From Bacteroidales bacterium (GTDB taxonomy: Bacteria; Bacteroidota; Bacteroidia; Bacteroidales; VadinHA17): a stretch of DNA of 6,537 nt. Positions within the stretch are counted from its first letter, which is position 1. Each line of letters opens with the position of its first letter. The stretch covers positions 1 to 6,537 of the forward strand of contig JABUEV010000144.1 of assembly GCA_013314865.1 (NCBI GenBank), written 5' to 3'. Below are positions 1 through 6,537 of this stretch, piece by piece. The notes under the pieces were generated by a model, which made no database searches, had not been told where the DNA came from, and saw only the letters and a program-made list of their open reading frames with translations. Made by a program: the position numbers and the translations under genes.

Positions 1-1247
1 TTCTGCCTTCCTGAGAAGTCGAGTGCTGAAGCACCTGAATTAATTAGATGTATTACCCCGTTTTTTGCAAGACCCCCGGGTGAAATTCCCGCAACCCGTT
101 TTATTGCTTCAGGACTCCAGTAAGTACGGATATCAGAAAACATCTGTGCAGTATTGGTAAGGAGCCAGCCGAATAACATCGGTACAGCATTCATTGAATC
201 GTTTTCAGTGGCTACAAGGTAAGGAGGCCTTATACCGTTCCAGTCGAACGAAGAGCACAATATTGCTTCCATGAAATCCCCGTTCGGCATAAAATCTGTC
301 CATTGCCGCTGTCCCTGAAAACCGGCAATCAGGGCATTATGGCCAAGTGACTCTTCTCCAAATCCCAGTTCCTTCAGCTTTGGGTTGCCCACCATCAGAT
401 CACGTGCAATAATGGTCATTTTCACAACGGTTTCCCAGTCTTTGTTTTTCTGATCTGCCGATCTTGGCTTTGAATTAAGATCCTTGCCTTCCCTGCAGTA
501 TCTTTTTACCCATTTAAGAGCCCGGGGAAATTCTTCCCTGTCATATATTTCTTCATTAAGCCGCCGTGTAAACTCACTCATATCCACATATTCATTCCGC
601 ATGCCGAGGTATTCCTGAAAAAAATCCTCCCTGACGATTGAACCTGCAATGCCCATTGAGACTGACCCCATTGACAGGTATGATTTTCCCTTCATATATG
701 ATACTGCAAGAGAAGCCCTTACGAATTGAAGTATTTTTTGACTCACATCATCAGGAATTGTCCGTTCGTTCATGTCCTGCACATCACGGCCGTATATTCC
801 GAAAGCAGGCAGACCTTTCATGTTGTGACCGGCCAGAGCAGCTGCCAGATATACAGCTCCGGGGCGTTCAGTGCCGTTGAATCCCCATATTGCCTTAGGC
901 ATTTCTGTATCCATGTCAATGGTCTCACTGCCATAGCACCAGCAGGGAGTAACGGTCAGACTTACACCTACTCCGTTTTTCCTGAATTTTTCGGCACACA
1001 TTGCCGCTTCAGCTACTCCTCCGATACATGTGTCAGCAATAATGCATTCCACAGGCCTTCCATCAGGATACTTCAGATGTCCGGAAATAAGTGATGCAGC
1101 ATTCCTTGCCATGTTCATAGTCTGTTCTTCCAGTGATTCCCTGACACCTTTTTCACGGCCGTCAATTACAGGCCGTATCCCCACTTTGGGAAATTCACCG
1201 ATAACTGTCCTGTAGTTACTGTTAAACTTAATATGTACTGCGGTCAT
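1..1247 (-). CDS. fucI: L-fucose isomerase, N-terminal 415 codons (3' end beyond left window edge)
   Basis: Cytoplasmic, Mn-dependent ketol isomerase converting L-fucose to L-fuculose, the first step of fucose catabolism; the family also accepts D-arabinose. Reading the minus strand from ATG at 1247 gives an uninterrupted frame that runs off the left edge. It aligns by eye with E. coli FucI throughout: [85 protein letters not shown] and [12 protein letters not shown]. Two of the three metal ligands are present: Glu348 in ATENDS and Asp372 in SDIRTYW, matching E. coli Glu337 and Asp361 with the same 24-residue spacing. The third (E. coli His528) lies in the missing C-terminus; E. coli FucI is 591 residues, so about 175-190 residues are probably outside the window. 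The N-terminus is about 11 residues longer than E. coli's. No strong Shine-Dalgarno precedes the ATG, as is common in Bacteroidota. It is transcribed divergently from lipA. Truncation is due only to the window edge. Confidence 0.97.
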   Translation of the reverse strand, partial: MTAVHIKFNSNYRTVIGEFPKVGIRPVIDGREKGVRESLEEQTMNMARNAASLISGHLKYPDGRPVECIIADTCIGGVAEAAMCAEKFRKNGVGVSLTVTPCWCYGSETIDMDTEMPKAIWGFNGTERPGAVYLAAALAGHNMKGLPAFGIYGRDVQDMNERTIPDDVSQKILQFVRASLAVSYMKGKSYLSMGSVSMGIAGSIVREDFFQEYLGMRNEYVDMSEFTRRLNEEIYDREEFPRALKWVKRYCREGKDLNSKPRSADQKNKDWETVVKMTIIARDLMVGNPKLKELGFGEESLGHNALIAGFQGQRQWTDFMPNGDFMEAILCSSFDWNGIRPPYLVATENDSMNAVPMLFGWLLTNTAQMFSDIRTYWSPEAIKRVAGISPGGLAKNGVIHLINSGASALDFSGRQ

Positions 1248-1275
1248 ATCTTAAAATGATAAAAAAGTTATCGTG

Positions 1276-1307
1276 CAAAGAAAAAGCAATAAACAAATAT
1301 AGTCAAA
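1276..1307 (-). promoter_or_regulatory. Candidate Bacteroidota-type promoter for fucI
   Basis: On the minus strand a perfect TTTG (bases 1307-1304) is followed after 20 bp by TTTCTTTG (1283-1276). The latter matches the Bacteroidota -7 consensus TAnnTTTG at all but one defined position. The 20-bp spacer fits the usual 19-21 bp between -33 and -7 elements. Transcription would begin near 1270, giving a leader of roughly 20-25 nt before the ATG at 1247. An overlapping alternative is a perfect TATATTTG at 1301-1294, but it has no TTTG at the right distance upstream. Assigned from consensus only. Confidence 0.4.
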
Positions 1308-1324
1308 CATCTTAAATGCTTTTA

Positions 1325-1394
1325 ATCAGGCCCTGAAACAGGAGATAATTATTTCAGTAATGTGTTCTTATTTCCATTACATGGCCTGATCAGG
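1325..1394. repeat. Paired palindromes and nested inverted repeat between fucI and lipA
   Basis: Two palindromes share the half-site TCAGG/CCTGA: TCAGGCCCTGA at 1326-1336 (5-bp arms, 1-bp centre) and CCTGATCAGG at 1385-1394 (perfect 10-bp palindrome). Their centres are about 58 bp apart. The same bases also form a longer inverted repeat, ATCAGGCC at 1325-1332 against GGCCTGAT at 1383-1390, and inside this is GTAATG at 1357-1362 against CATTAC at 1375-1380. The block lies upstream of both candidate promoters, so binding sites for a dimeric regulator are more likely than a transcribed RNA structure. No regulator can be named from the sequence. Confidence 0.45.
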
Positions 1395-1446
1395 ATATCT
1401 TTCATAACTCTCATGTTAAAAGCCGGATTGGTACTGACATTTTTAG

Positions 1447-1454
1447 TAATTTTG
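1447..1454 (+). promoter_or_regulatory. Candidate -7 element for the lipA-lipB-recJ operon
   Basis: TAATTTTG is a perfect match to the Bacteroidota -7 consensus TAnnTTTG and ends 24 bp before the lipA ATG, so the leader would be only about 15-20 nt. No TTTG lies at the expected 19-21 bp upstream; the nearest resemblance is ATTGG around 1427-1431, which is poor in both sequence and spacing. A -7 match alone is weak evidence in AT-rich DNA. Confidence 0.35.
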
Positions 1455-1478
1455 ACTCTGATTTGAAAGCAGAATTTT

Positions 1479-2366
1479 ATGCATACAGGGAGACGTCTGC
1501 CTGACTGGCTCAGGATGAAGAGGGCTAGCGGAGAAAATTACACAAAGGTAAAAAAGGTTACGGAAGCTAATCGTCTTCATACGATTTGTGCAAGCGGTAA
1601 TTGTCCGAATATCGGGGAATGCTGGAATTCAGGAACAGCAACCTTTATGATACTTGGAGAGGTTTGTACCAGGGCATGCAAATTCTGCAATACAAGAACA
1701 GGCAAACCTTTACCTCCGGATAATGAAGAACCGCAAAGAGTTGCGAATTCAGTGAAAGAATTAGGGCTAAAGCATTGTGTCATTACTTCGGTTGACCGTG
1801 ATGATTTGCCCGACGGCGGTGCTGAAATATGGTCCGAAACAATAAGATGCATAAAAAACACCAGTCCTGACGTTACAATCGAGGCCCTAATACCTGATTT
1901 CGACGGCAAGCAGGAAAATATTGAAAAAGTAATTAAGGCAGGACCGGACATTATATCTCATAATGTGGAAACAGTCAGGCGCCTTACTCCGGCTGTCAGA
2001 ACAAGGGCCAGGTATGACAGAAGTCTTGACGTTCTCAGATATATTTCCGGAAGGGGAAAAATCTCAAAATCCGGATTTATGCTCGGACTTGGAGAAATTG
2101 AACATGAAGTCATTGAGACGATAATGGATATTTATTCATCCGGCTGCAGGATACTGACTATCGGACAATACCTGAGACCTTCACCATTGCATATGGAGGT
2201 GGTGGAATATATTACGCCTGAAAAATTTGAAAATTACAGAAAAATCGCCCTGGATGCAGGTTTTAGCATGGTGGAGAGCGGACCTCTGGTGAGGTCTTCA
2301 TATCATTCCGAAAAACATATCTCGGCATTGCAAAAATTAATTATATTAGAAAACAATAAGCATTAA
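1479..2366 (+). CDS. lipA: Lipoyl synthase LipA
   Basis: Cytoplasmic radical-SAM enzyme that inserts sulfur at C6 and C8 of protein-bound octanoyl groups, completing the lipoyl cofactor of 2-oxoacid dehydrogenase E2 subunits and glycine cleavage H protein. The 295-residue product (E. coli 321) has both iron-sulfur sites. The auxiliary [4Fe-4S] cluster motif CX4CX5C is Cys37, Cys42, Cys48, and the radical-SAM motif CX3CX2C is Cys63, Cys67, Cys70. The C-terminal RSSYH (272-276) supplies the conserved serine that ligates the auxiliary cluster. Other family landmarks are GTATFMILG, VITSVDRDDLPDGGA, SHNVETVRRLTP, KSGFMLGLGE and LTIGQYLRPS. The ATG start gives the usual short N-terminus just ahead of the R-x-P-x-WLR motif. 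The tail after SEKH is slightly longer than I expect for Bacteroidales LipA and looks unstructured. It is the first gene of an operon, with lipB 8 bp downstream. Confidence 0.98.
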   Translation: MHTGRRLPDWLRMKRASGENYTKVKKVTEANRLHTICASGNCPNIGECWNSGTATFMILGEVCTRACKFCNTRTGKPLPPDNEEPQRVANSVKELGLKHCVITSVDRDDLPDGGAEIWSETIRCIKNTSPDVTIEALIPDFDGKQENIEKVIKAGPDIISHNVETVRRLTPAVRTRARYDRSLDVLRYISGRGKISKSGFMLGLGEIEHEVIETIMDIYSSGCRILTIGQYLRPSPLHMEVVEYITPEKFENYRKIALDAGFSMVESGPLVRSSYHSEKHISALQKLIILENNKH

Positions 2367-2377
2367 GGTTAAGATTG
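2365..2377 (+). promoter_or_regulatory. Ribosome-binding site and TTG start of lipB
   Basis: AAGG at 2365-2368 overlaps the lipA TAA stop (2364-2366) and sits 6 nt before TTG at 2375-2377. The lipB frame is closed by an in-frame TAA at 2357-2359. The only usual start codon between that stop and the conserved N-terminus is this TTG, and the first in-frame ATG is codon 50, inside the domain. The arrangement suggests that lipB translation is coupled to lipA. Confidence 0.65.
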
Positions 2378-3079
2378 GGTTACAACGTTATATATAAGGA
2401 TATTGGGTTCAGGGATTACAAGGAGACGTGGGACCTCCAGGAAGAAATCTTTACCGGTTTGATTGAGGCAAAGCTTTCAGCACAGAGGGGAGAAAGACCT
2501 CCTGAAAATACCCCCGGGACAATGATTTTTGTAGAGCACCCTCACGTCTATACACTTGGGAAGAACGGATCCGAAAACAACCTCCTGATAAACAGCCTGC
2601 AGATGAGGGCCAAAGGAGCATCTTTTTACAGGATAGACAGAGGCGGAGATATTACATATCACGGACCGGGACAAATAGTTGGGTATCCTATATTTGACCT
2701 GGAACAGTTAAAAATCGGACTTAAGGAATATATTTTCAGGCTTGAGCAGGCAATTATTAACACCCTTGATGAGTTTTCCATAAAGGCATCAAGGTTAGAC
2801 AAGGGGACAGGTGTATGGCTGGAGCCGGAAATCCCGGGCAGGGCAAGGAAAATCTGTGCAATTGGAGTTAGGGCAAGCAGGTTTGTGACAATGCATGGAT
2901 TTGCCCTGAATGTAAACACTGATTTATCTTATTTCAACTTTATTAATCCATGCGGGTTTGTTGATAAAGGGGTTACATCGATGGAAAAAGAAAAAGGAAT
3001 CAAAGCCGATATGGATTTTGTAAAAGAAGTATTGAAGAAGAATCTTCAACGGGTATTTGATATAGCCTGGTCAAATTAA
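2375..3079 (+). CDS. lipB: Octanoyl-[acyl carrier protein]:protein N-octanoyltransferase LipB
   Basis: Transfers octanoate from octanoyl-ACP to the lipoyl-domain lysine of target proteins, making the substrate for LipA, which is encoded directly upstream. The 234-residue product shows the family motifs in order: PGTMIFVEHPHVYTLGK (47-63), the RGGDITYHGPGQ block (89-100), RKICAIGVR (158-166) and MHGFALNVNTDL (173-184), then INPCG (190-194). The catalytic pair is Lys159 and Cys193, spaced 34 residues apart exactly as E. coli Lys135 and Cys169. The Cys in NPCG and the Lys in RKICAIG distinguish LipB from lipoate-protein ligase LplA. The start is assigned to TTG because an in-frame stop lies 18 bp upstream of it and no ATG precedes codon 50. 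recJ follows after 7 bp, so the gene is mid-operon. Length and motifs are normal. Confidence 0.97.
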   Translation: MGYNVIYKDIGFRDYKETWDLQEEIFTGLIEAKLSAQRGERPPENTPGTMIFVEHPHVYTLGKNGSENNLLINSLQMRAKGASFYRIDRGGDITYHGPGQIVGYPIFDLEQLKIGLKEYIFRLEQAIINTLDEFSIKASRLDKGTGVWLEPEIPGRARKICAIGVRASRFVTMHGFALNVNTDLSYFNFINPCGFVDKGVTSMEKEKGIKADMDFVKEVLKKNLQRVFDIAWSN

Positions 3080-3086
3080 TCCGGCT

Positions 3087-4805
3087 ATGGAAAAAAAGTG
3101 GATAATAAAGGAAAAAGGTGACATTGCTGTAGTAAAACAGCTTGCATCCTCAATGGGAGTATCTGAATCGCTGGCCAATCTGATGGTACAGAGAAATATT
3201 ACTACCCGCGAGGAAGCAATTTCATTTTTTAATCCCAGCCTTGATTACCTCCACGATCCTTTTCTGATGAAGGGAATGAATGTTGCCGTTGACAGAATTT
3301 CGACCGCACTTAAAAGAAACGAAAAGATACTGGTTTACGGAGATTATGATGTTGACGGTACAACAGCTGTTGCAATGGTCTATTCATTTCTCAGAAACCT
3401 GAAAGCCAATGTTGACTATTATATCCCCGACAGGTACAAGGAGGGTTACGGGGTTTCCTATGCCGGCATAGATTATGCGCATCAGTCGAACTGCAGGGTA
3501 ATAATCACACTTGACTGCGGAATAAAAGCGGTTGAAAAGGTTAAGTATGCCCGCTCAAAAGGAATAGATGTGATTGTATGCGATCATCATTACCCGGGAG
3601 AAGAGATTCCAGGCGCCCTTGCAGTGCTTGATCCCAAACAGCCTTCATGCAATTATCCCTACAAGGATCTTTCCGGTTGCGGTGTGGGGTTTAAACTTAT
3701 TCACGCCTTTTCAAGAGTTCACGGAATACCTTTCTCTGAAGTTTCCAATTACCTCGATCTGGTGGCGGTCAGTATAGCTTCTGACATAGTTCCGGTTACT
3801 GGTGAAAACAGGGTGCTGGCTTATTACGGACTGAAACAGCTTAATGAATCTCCAAGAATCGGATTGAAGGAAATTATACGCGAGTCTGAAATTACCAAAG
3901 CTCTCACTATAGAGGATGTTGTCTTCAAAATCGGCCCGAGGATAAACGCGGCCGGAAGGATGGAAACCGGCAGCAAAGCTGTGGAACTTCTGATCTCAGG
4001 GGATCAGAAAATAGCGGGAGCAATCAGCAGGGAAATAAATAATTTCAACAAGGAAAGAAGAAGTGTTGACAGGATTATTACGAATGAGGCTATGAGAATG
4101 ATCTCAGAAGCTCAGGGAACTGTTAATTCAAGAACGACTGTATTGTTCAATCCTTCATGGAAAAAAGGTGTTATCGGCATTGTGGCTTCGCGGCTTATCG
4201 AAACATATTACAGGCCCACCGTCATTCTGACCGAATCGAACGGTTTTGCTACCGGATCAGCCAGATCTGTCCAGGGCTATGACCTTTACCAGGCAATCGA
4301 GGCATGCAGTGATCTGCTGGAAAGCTTTGGAGGTCATATGTTTGCAGCCGGACTGACCCTGAAAAAGGAAAATATCAAGCCTTTCATGGAAAGGTTTGAG
4401 AAATTTGTCAACGAGACCATTACTGAAGATCAGCTTATACCCAGGGTGTTTATTGATGCTGAGCTTTCATTCAGTGAAATAAACGGGGAATTCTATGAAG
4501 CAATCAACAGGTTTCAGCCTTTTGGCCCTGAAAACATGTCGCCAATTTTCGTATCAAGAAATGTTTATGATACAGGCAGCGGCAGGATGGTGGGGTCGAG
4601 CGGAGAACACCTGAAACTTGAACTTTGCCAGGAATCCACAGGCATTAAGAGCTTCCCTGCCATTGCATTCGGACAATCAAATCATTTTGACTATATCAAG
4701 AGCGGTAAACCTTTTGATGTCTGCTATTCCATCGAAATGAATGAATTCAGAGGAAATAAAAACCTCCAGCTTAATATAAGGGATATAAAAACAGCAGATT
4801 CCTGA
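3087..4805 (+). CDS. recJ: Single-stranded-DNA-specific 5'-3' exonuclease RecJ
   Basis: Cytoplasmic DHH-family nuclease that degrades single-stranded DNA 5' to 3' in RecF-type recombination, mismatch repair and base excision repair. The 572-residue product is close to the E. coli length (577). The DHH domain (about 80-240) has YGDYDVDG with Asp86, Asp88 and Asp90, LDCG with Asp143, the DHH signature at Asp166-His167-His168, and Asp233 in ASDIVP. These match the Mn-binding residues known from Thermus RecJ. GPRINAAGR (283-291) follows. The DHHA1 domain (about 345-440) contains WKKGVIGIVASRL, TGSARS and FGGHMFAAGLTL. The remaining C-terminal part (about 450-572), with RFQPFGPENMSPIF and HLKLEL, fits the RecJ OB-fold domain. 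The ATG at 3087 is 7 bp after the lipB stop, with no clear Shine-Dalgarno, suggesting coupled translation. It ends 9 bp before the oppositely oriented gene. No key residue is missing. Confidence 0.98.
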   Translation: MEKKWIIKEKGDIAVVKQLASSMGVSESLANLMVQRNITTREEAISFFNPSLDYLHDPFLMKGMNVAVDRISTALKRNEKILVYGDYDVDGTTAVAMVYSFLRNLKANVDYYIPDRYKEGYGVSYAGIDYAHQSNCRVIITLDCGIKAVEKVKYARSKGIDVIVCDHHYPGEEIPGALAVLDPKQPSCNYPYKDLSGCGVGFKLIHAFSRVHGIPFSEVSNYLDLVAVSIASDIVPVTGENRVLAYYGLKQLNESPRIGLKEIIRESEITKALTIEDVVFKIGPRINAAGRMETGSKAVELLISGDQKIAGAISREINNFNKERRSVDRIITNEAMRMISEAQGTVNSRTTVLFNPSWKKGVIGIVASRLIETYYRPTVILTESNGFATGSARSVQGYDLYQAIEACSDLLESFGGHMFAAGLTLKKENIKPFMERFEKFVNETITEDQLIPRVFIDAELSFSEINGEFYEAINRFQPFGPENMSPIFVSRNVYDTGSGRMVGSSGEHLKLELCQESTGIKSFPAIAFGQSNHFDYIKSGKPFDVCYSIEMNEFRGNKNLQLNIRDIKTADS

Positions 4806-4814
4806 CGACCTTTT

Positions 4815-6537
4815 CTAAAACTCTGCAGTAAACTGCAGCTTTATTTCTTCTGAAACAGCTTTCAAATTCCCGTCTGACATTTTTGACGTGATTCCGTACT
4901 TTATTCGCAAATCGGCCTTGGCAGAAATTTTCCAGGAAGCCATGATATAATTTCTGCTTCCCCTGCCGGATAGAGCAGGCACGCTGAAACTGTAAAGCAG
5001 GTCGTTCTCATACGCATAAATTCTTGAGTTCCATGAATCAGTACTGAAAATAGAGTATCTGAACCATATTGATAAAGGCAGTCTTTTTAATCTTACAGCA
5101 GTATCATGCAGAAACATCATACCTTTTCCCGGCCCCTGGCTTTCTGTACAGTAATCCAGCCTTGCAGAAAACTTCAGGTTTTCTGATGCCATATACCTGA
5201 CTATTCCTTTAAATGTTCTTATATTAATTTTCTGAGGCTCAGGAATGCCGGCGGTTTTATCAAAATCAGTCATCGCAGTCCGCAATCTGAATGAAAATTC
5301 AGCTTCGATTTTTTCATCAGGAGTATACAAAATCCTGATTTCCTGCTTTGAGCCCGAGGACGGACCTGTTGTCCGGTACTTTAACCACGGGAAAAAATGA
5401 ATGTCAGCTCCCCCGAAAATGAAAAGATGCTTCATTGCTTCAAGACTGAAACTTCCTGTTACACCTGTCTCATTACAAGTTGAAGATGAAATGCCGGGTC
5501 CCTTTCCGTGGAAACTGATAAAATCCTCACTGTAATGCCTGAAAAGAATGCTAATTCCCAGCCTGTCAGCCGGCTTTAATGAGACAGTTTGCACCAGGGC
5601 ATGTCCCGATCGGTTGTTAAGGGTAAATTCTCCGGCAAGAATAATTCTGCCCGTTAATGCACTGTAATATACTGACCAAAGATTGCTCCGGTCACCTGAA
5701 AACCTGTGAATTTTTTCAGGATTTGTTACATCCGGCCTTAACGGGATCGAAAACCTGCTGTCTGAAAATGTAAATCCAATTCCTGCATTCCTGAGATTAT
5801 AAAAAAAATTCAGACCCATGCTTGTTTCAGTATAATTATCTTTCCTCTGCATCATAGAAATGGTGTTGTGCAGGCCCGAGATGTAAAATGATGATATGCG
5901 ATTGAGCGTCAGGCCGTCATAAGAATCAAGCACTGCGTCTGACCGGTTCATGGAGTAAAAAATCCTTAATAAAATATTTCTCAGACCTGCTTCAATTGCT
6001 ATTCCCCTGAAAAAGTTGTTCTCTTCGGTCGAAGTGTGCTGTTTCAATTCATCCCTGCATGAAATAAAACCGGGGGATGAAACCGAAAGTCCGGTTCGGA
6101 AGCTTGTGTTGACAGCTGTGCCAAGGCCGAAACGGGCTGAATAATCTCCGATAATGATTTTTTTAATTGCACCGTTCCCTTTCAAAGCGAGATTGCCTGA
6201 AACAAAGTCAGGTAAAGGCGGTTTCCCGTACAAAAGAGGTTCCCCTGCATCTTTCTCCGCGGTGAGGTTTCCCGATACAATTCCCGAGTCGAACCTGTAT
6301 TTTATGAGCAATTTATATGACGGACCCGAATAAGAAGTTTCTGAATAGTCAGACTTATCAGTAAAATTCATTATCAGTCTGTTTTTTAAAACCCTGTTGT
6401 CTGAATCTTTACCGGTTACTGGCCTGATTACAATAAAAGGCAGTATCATCCTGACCAATACGGGATCAAATCCGGTTATATTACCCAGCTCATAAACCGA
6501 AACTATTGAACCTGTTGTTCTGACATAATCTGCAATT
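4815..6537 (-). CDS. Helix-hairpin-helix protein with putative outer-membrane beta-barrel C-terminus (5' end beyond right window edge)
   Basis: Function unknown. The open frame runs from the right edge to a TAG stop at 4815-4817, giving 573 visible residues and no start or signal peptide in view. A TTG at 6458 could be mistaken for a start, but the 26 codons upstream continue a helix-hairpin-helix-like unit, IADYVRTTGS then VYELGNITGFD and ILPFIV (about 1-36), like the ComEA-type DNA-binding fold. After a linker come TAEKDAGEP (about 92-100), GDYSARFGLG (about 130-139) and TEENNFFRG (about 170-178). From memory these recur in Bacteroidota proteins annotated only as 'helix-hairpin-helix domain-containing protein'. 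The rest is rich in aromatic and serine residues, with alternating short strands such as KFSARLDY, LSIWFRYSIF and KADLRIKYGI. It ends KLQFTAEF, with the terminal Phe typical of outer-membrane barrels. An exported, outer-membrane location is inferred, not shown. It converges on recJ; its own operon partners are off-window. Confidence 0.8.
   Translation of the reverse strand, partial: IADYVRTTGSIVSVYELGNITGFDPVLVRMILPFIVIRPVTGKDSDNRVLKNRLIMNFTDKSDYSETSYSGPSYKLLIKYRFDSGIVSGNLTAEKDAGEPLLYGKPPLPDFVSGNLALKGNGAIKKIIIGDYSARFGLGTAVNTSFRTGLSVSSPGFISCRDELKQHTSTEENNFFRGIAIEAGLRNILLRIFYSMNRSDAVLDSYDGLTLNRISSFYISGLHNTISMMQRKDNYTETSMGLNFFYNLRNAGIGFTFSDSRFSIPLRPDVTNPEKIHRFSGDRSNLWSVYYSALTGRIILAGEFTLNNRSGHALVQTVSLKPADRLGISILFRHYSEDFISFHGKGPGISSSTCNETGVTGSFSLEAMKHLFIFGGADIHFFPWLKYRTTGPSSGSKQEIRILYTPDEKIEAEFSFRLRTAMTDFDKTAGIPEPQKINIRTFKGIVRYMASENLKFSARLDYCTESQGPGKGMMFLHDTAVRLKRLPLSIWFRYSIFSTDSWNSRIYAYENDLLYSFSVPALSGRGSRNYIMASWKISAKADLRIKYGITSKMSDGNLKAVSEEIKLQFTAEF
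4823..4848. terminator. Possible bidirectional terminator between recJ and the HHH/barrel gene
   Basis: CTGCAG at 4823-4828 and again at 4833-4838 (self-complementary) can form a 6-bp stem with a 4-nt TAAA loop. On the plus strand it is followed by CTTTATTTCTT, which would serve recJ. On the minus strand it is followed after two bases by TTTTAGAAAAGG, which would serve the opposing gene. The hairpin lies within the last codons of the minus-strand gene (encoding LQFTAE). The stem is short and the T tracts are interrupted, so the call is tentative; its position between two convergent stops is the main support. Confidence 0.4.

Larger units (their letters stand above)
1248..1478. promoter_or_regulatory. 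Divergent fucI/lipA intergenic control region
   Basis: This 231-bp AT-rich stretch separates the start codons of fucI (leftward) and lipA (rightward), so it must hold the control signals for both unless lipA is read from elsewhere. No convincing ORF, tRNA or known riboswitch is seen in it. It contains a candidate fucI promoter near 1276-1307, a candidate lipA -7 element at 1447-1454, and between them two palindromes plus a nested inverted repeat (1325-1394). A small AT-rich inverted repeat, GATAA/TTATC at 1258-1262 and 1268-1272, lies in the expected fucI leader and is too weak to interpret. Confidence 0.7.

Noticed and set aside
638..1215. Three overlapping plus-strand ORFs of 61-122 codons (638-880, 726-1094, 1030-1215)
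   Set aside because: They lie wholly antisense to the clearly conserved fucI frame, have compositionally odd proteins and show no recognisable family.
1325..1394. Inverted repeats read as a riboswitch or structured leader of lipA
   Set aside because: The loop is long, the pairing is sparse and matches no aptamer I recognise. The candidate lipA -7 element lies downstream, so the block would probably not be transcribed into the lipA leader.
1577..1951. Minus-strand ORF of 124 codons inside lipA
   Set aside because: It is antisense to the conserved iron-sulfur and core region of lipA and its product resembles nothing known; a shadow of the real gene.
2477..2919. Two minus-strand ORFs (65 and 86 codons) inside lipB
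   Set aside because: Both are antisense to conserved lipB motifs, with no domain or ribosome-binding site in support.
3574..3777. Plus-strand ORF of 67 codons inside recJ
   Set aside because: It is an out-of-frame overlap with the DHH domain of recJ and has no family resemblance.
6421..6430. Ten-base match between GGCCTGATTA here and the reverse complement of 1323-1332
   Set aside because: This copy is inside coding sequence, and many 10-base matches are expected by chance in 6.5 kb on two strands.
4815..6458. TTG at 6458 as the start of the minus-strand gene
   Set aside because: The frame stays open to the window edge, and the 26 upstream codons complete a helix-hairpin-helix unit, so the true start is off-window.

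Overview
The window looks like chromosomal DNA of a Bacteroidota member, probably of the order Bacteroidales. The LipA, LipB and RecJ sequences read like Bacteroidales versions. The last gene belongs to a helix-hairpin-helix/outer-membrane family that I know only from Bacteroidota. Intergenic promoters resemble the Bacteroidota TAnnTTTG type rather than the sigma-70 type, and the ribosome-binding sites are weak. No genus can be named from this sequence.

Layout from left to right: (1) bases 1-1247, minus strand, the first 415 codons of L-fucose isomerase (fucI), whose 3' end lies beyond the left edge. (2) Bases 1248-1478, a 231-bp AT-rich divergent control region with candidate promoters for both directions and two palindromes sharing the half-site TCAGG/CCTGA. 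(3) Bases 1479-4805, plus strand, a compact lipA-lipB-recJ operon with gaps of 8 and 7 bp; lipB appears to start at TTG. (4) Bases 4815-6537, minus strand and convergent with recJ (9-bp gap), the C-terminal 573 codons of a helix-hairpin-helix protein followed by a long beta-strand-rich region ending in phenylalanine. Its 5' end is beyond the right edge. A short hairpin at the recJ/HHH junction could stop transcription in both directions.

LipB transfers octanoate from acyl carrier protein to lipoyl-domain proteins, and LipA inserts two sulfurs to make lipoate, so these genes are the two consecutive steps of de novo lipoylation. RecJ, a 5'-3' single-strand DNA exonuclease of repair and recombination, has no direct metabolic link to them and probably just shares the transcript. 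FucI belongs to fucose (or D-arabinose) catabolism; its pathway partners are not visible here.

No mobile element, CRISPR array, tRNA or rRNA was seen. Most of the window is ordinary housekeeping DNA. The least understood element is the helix-hairpin-helix/putative beta-barrel protein, which I regard as the best candidate for undescribed biology, together with the paired palindromes between fucI and lipA.
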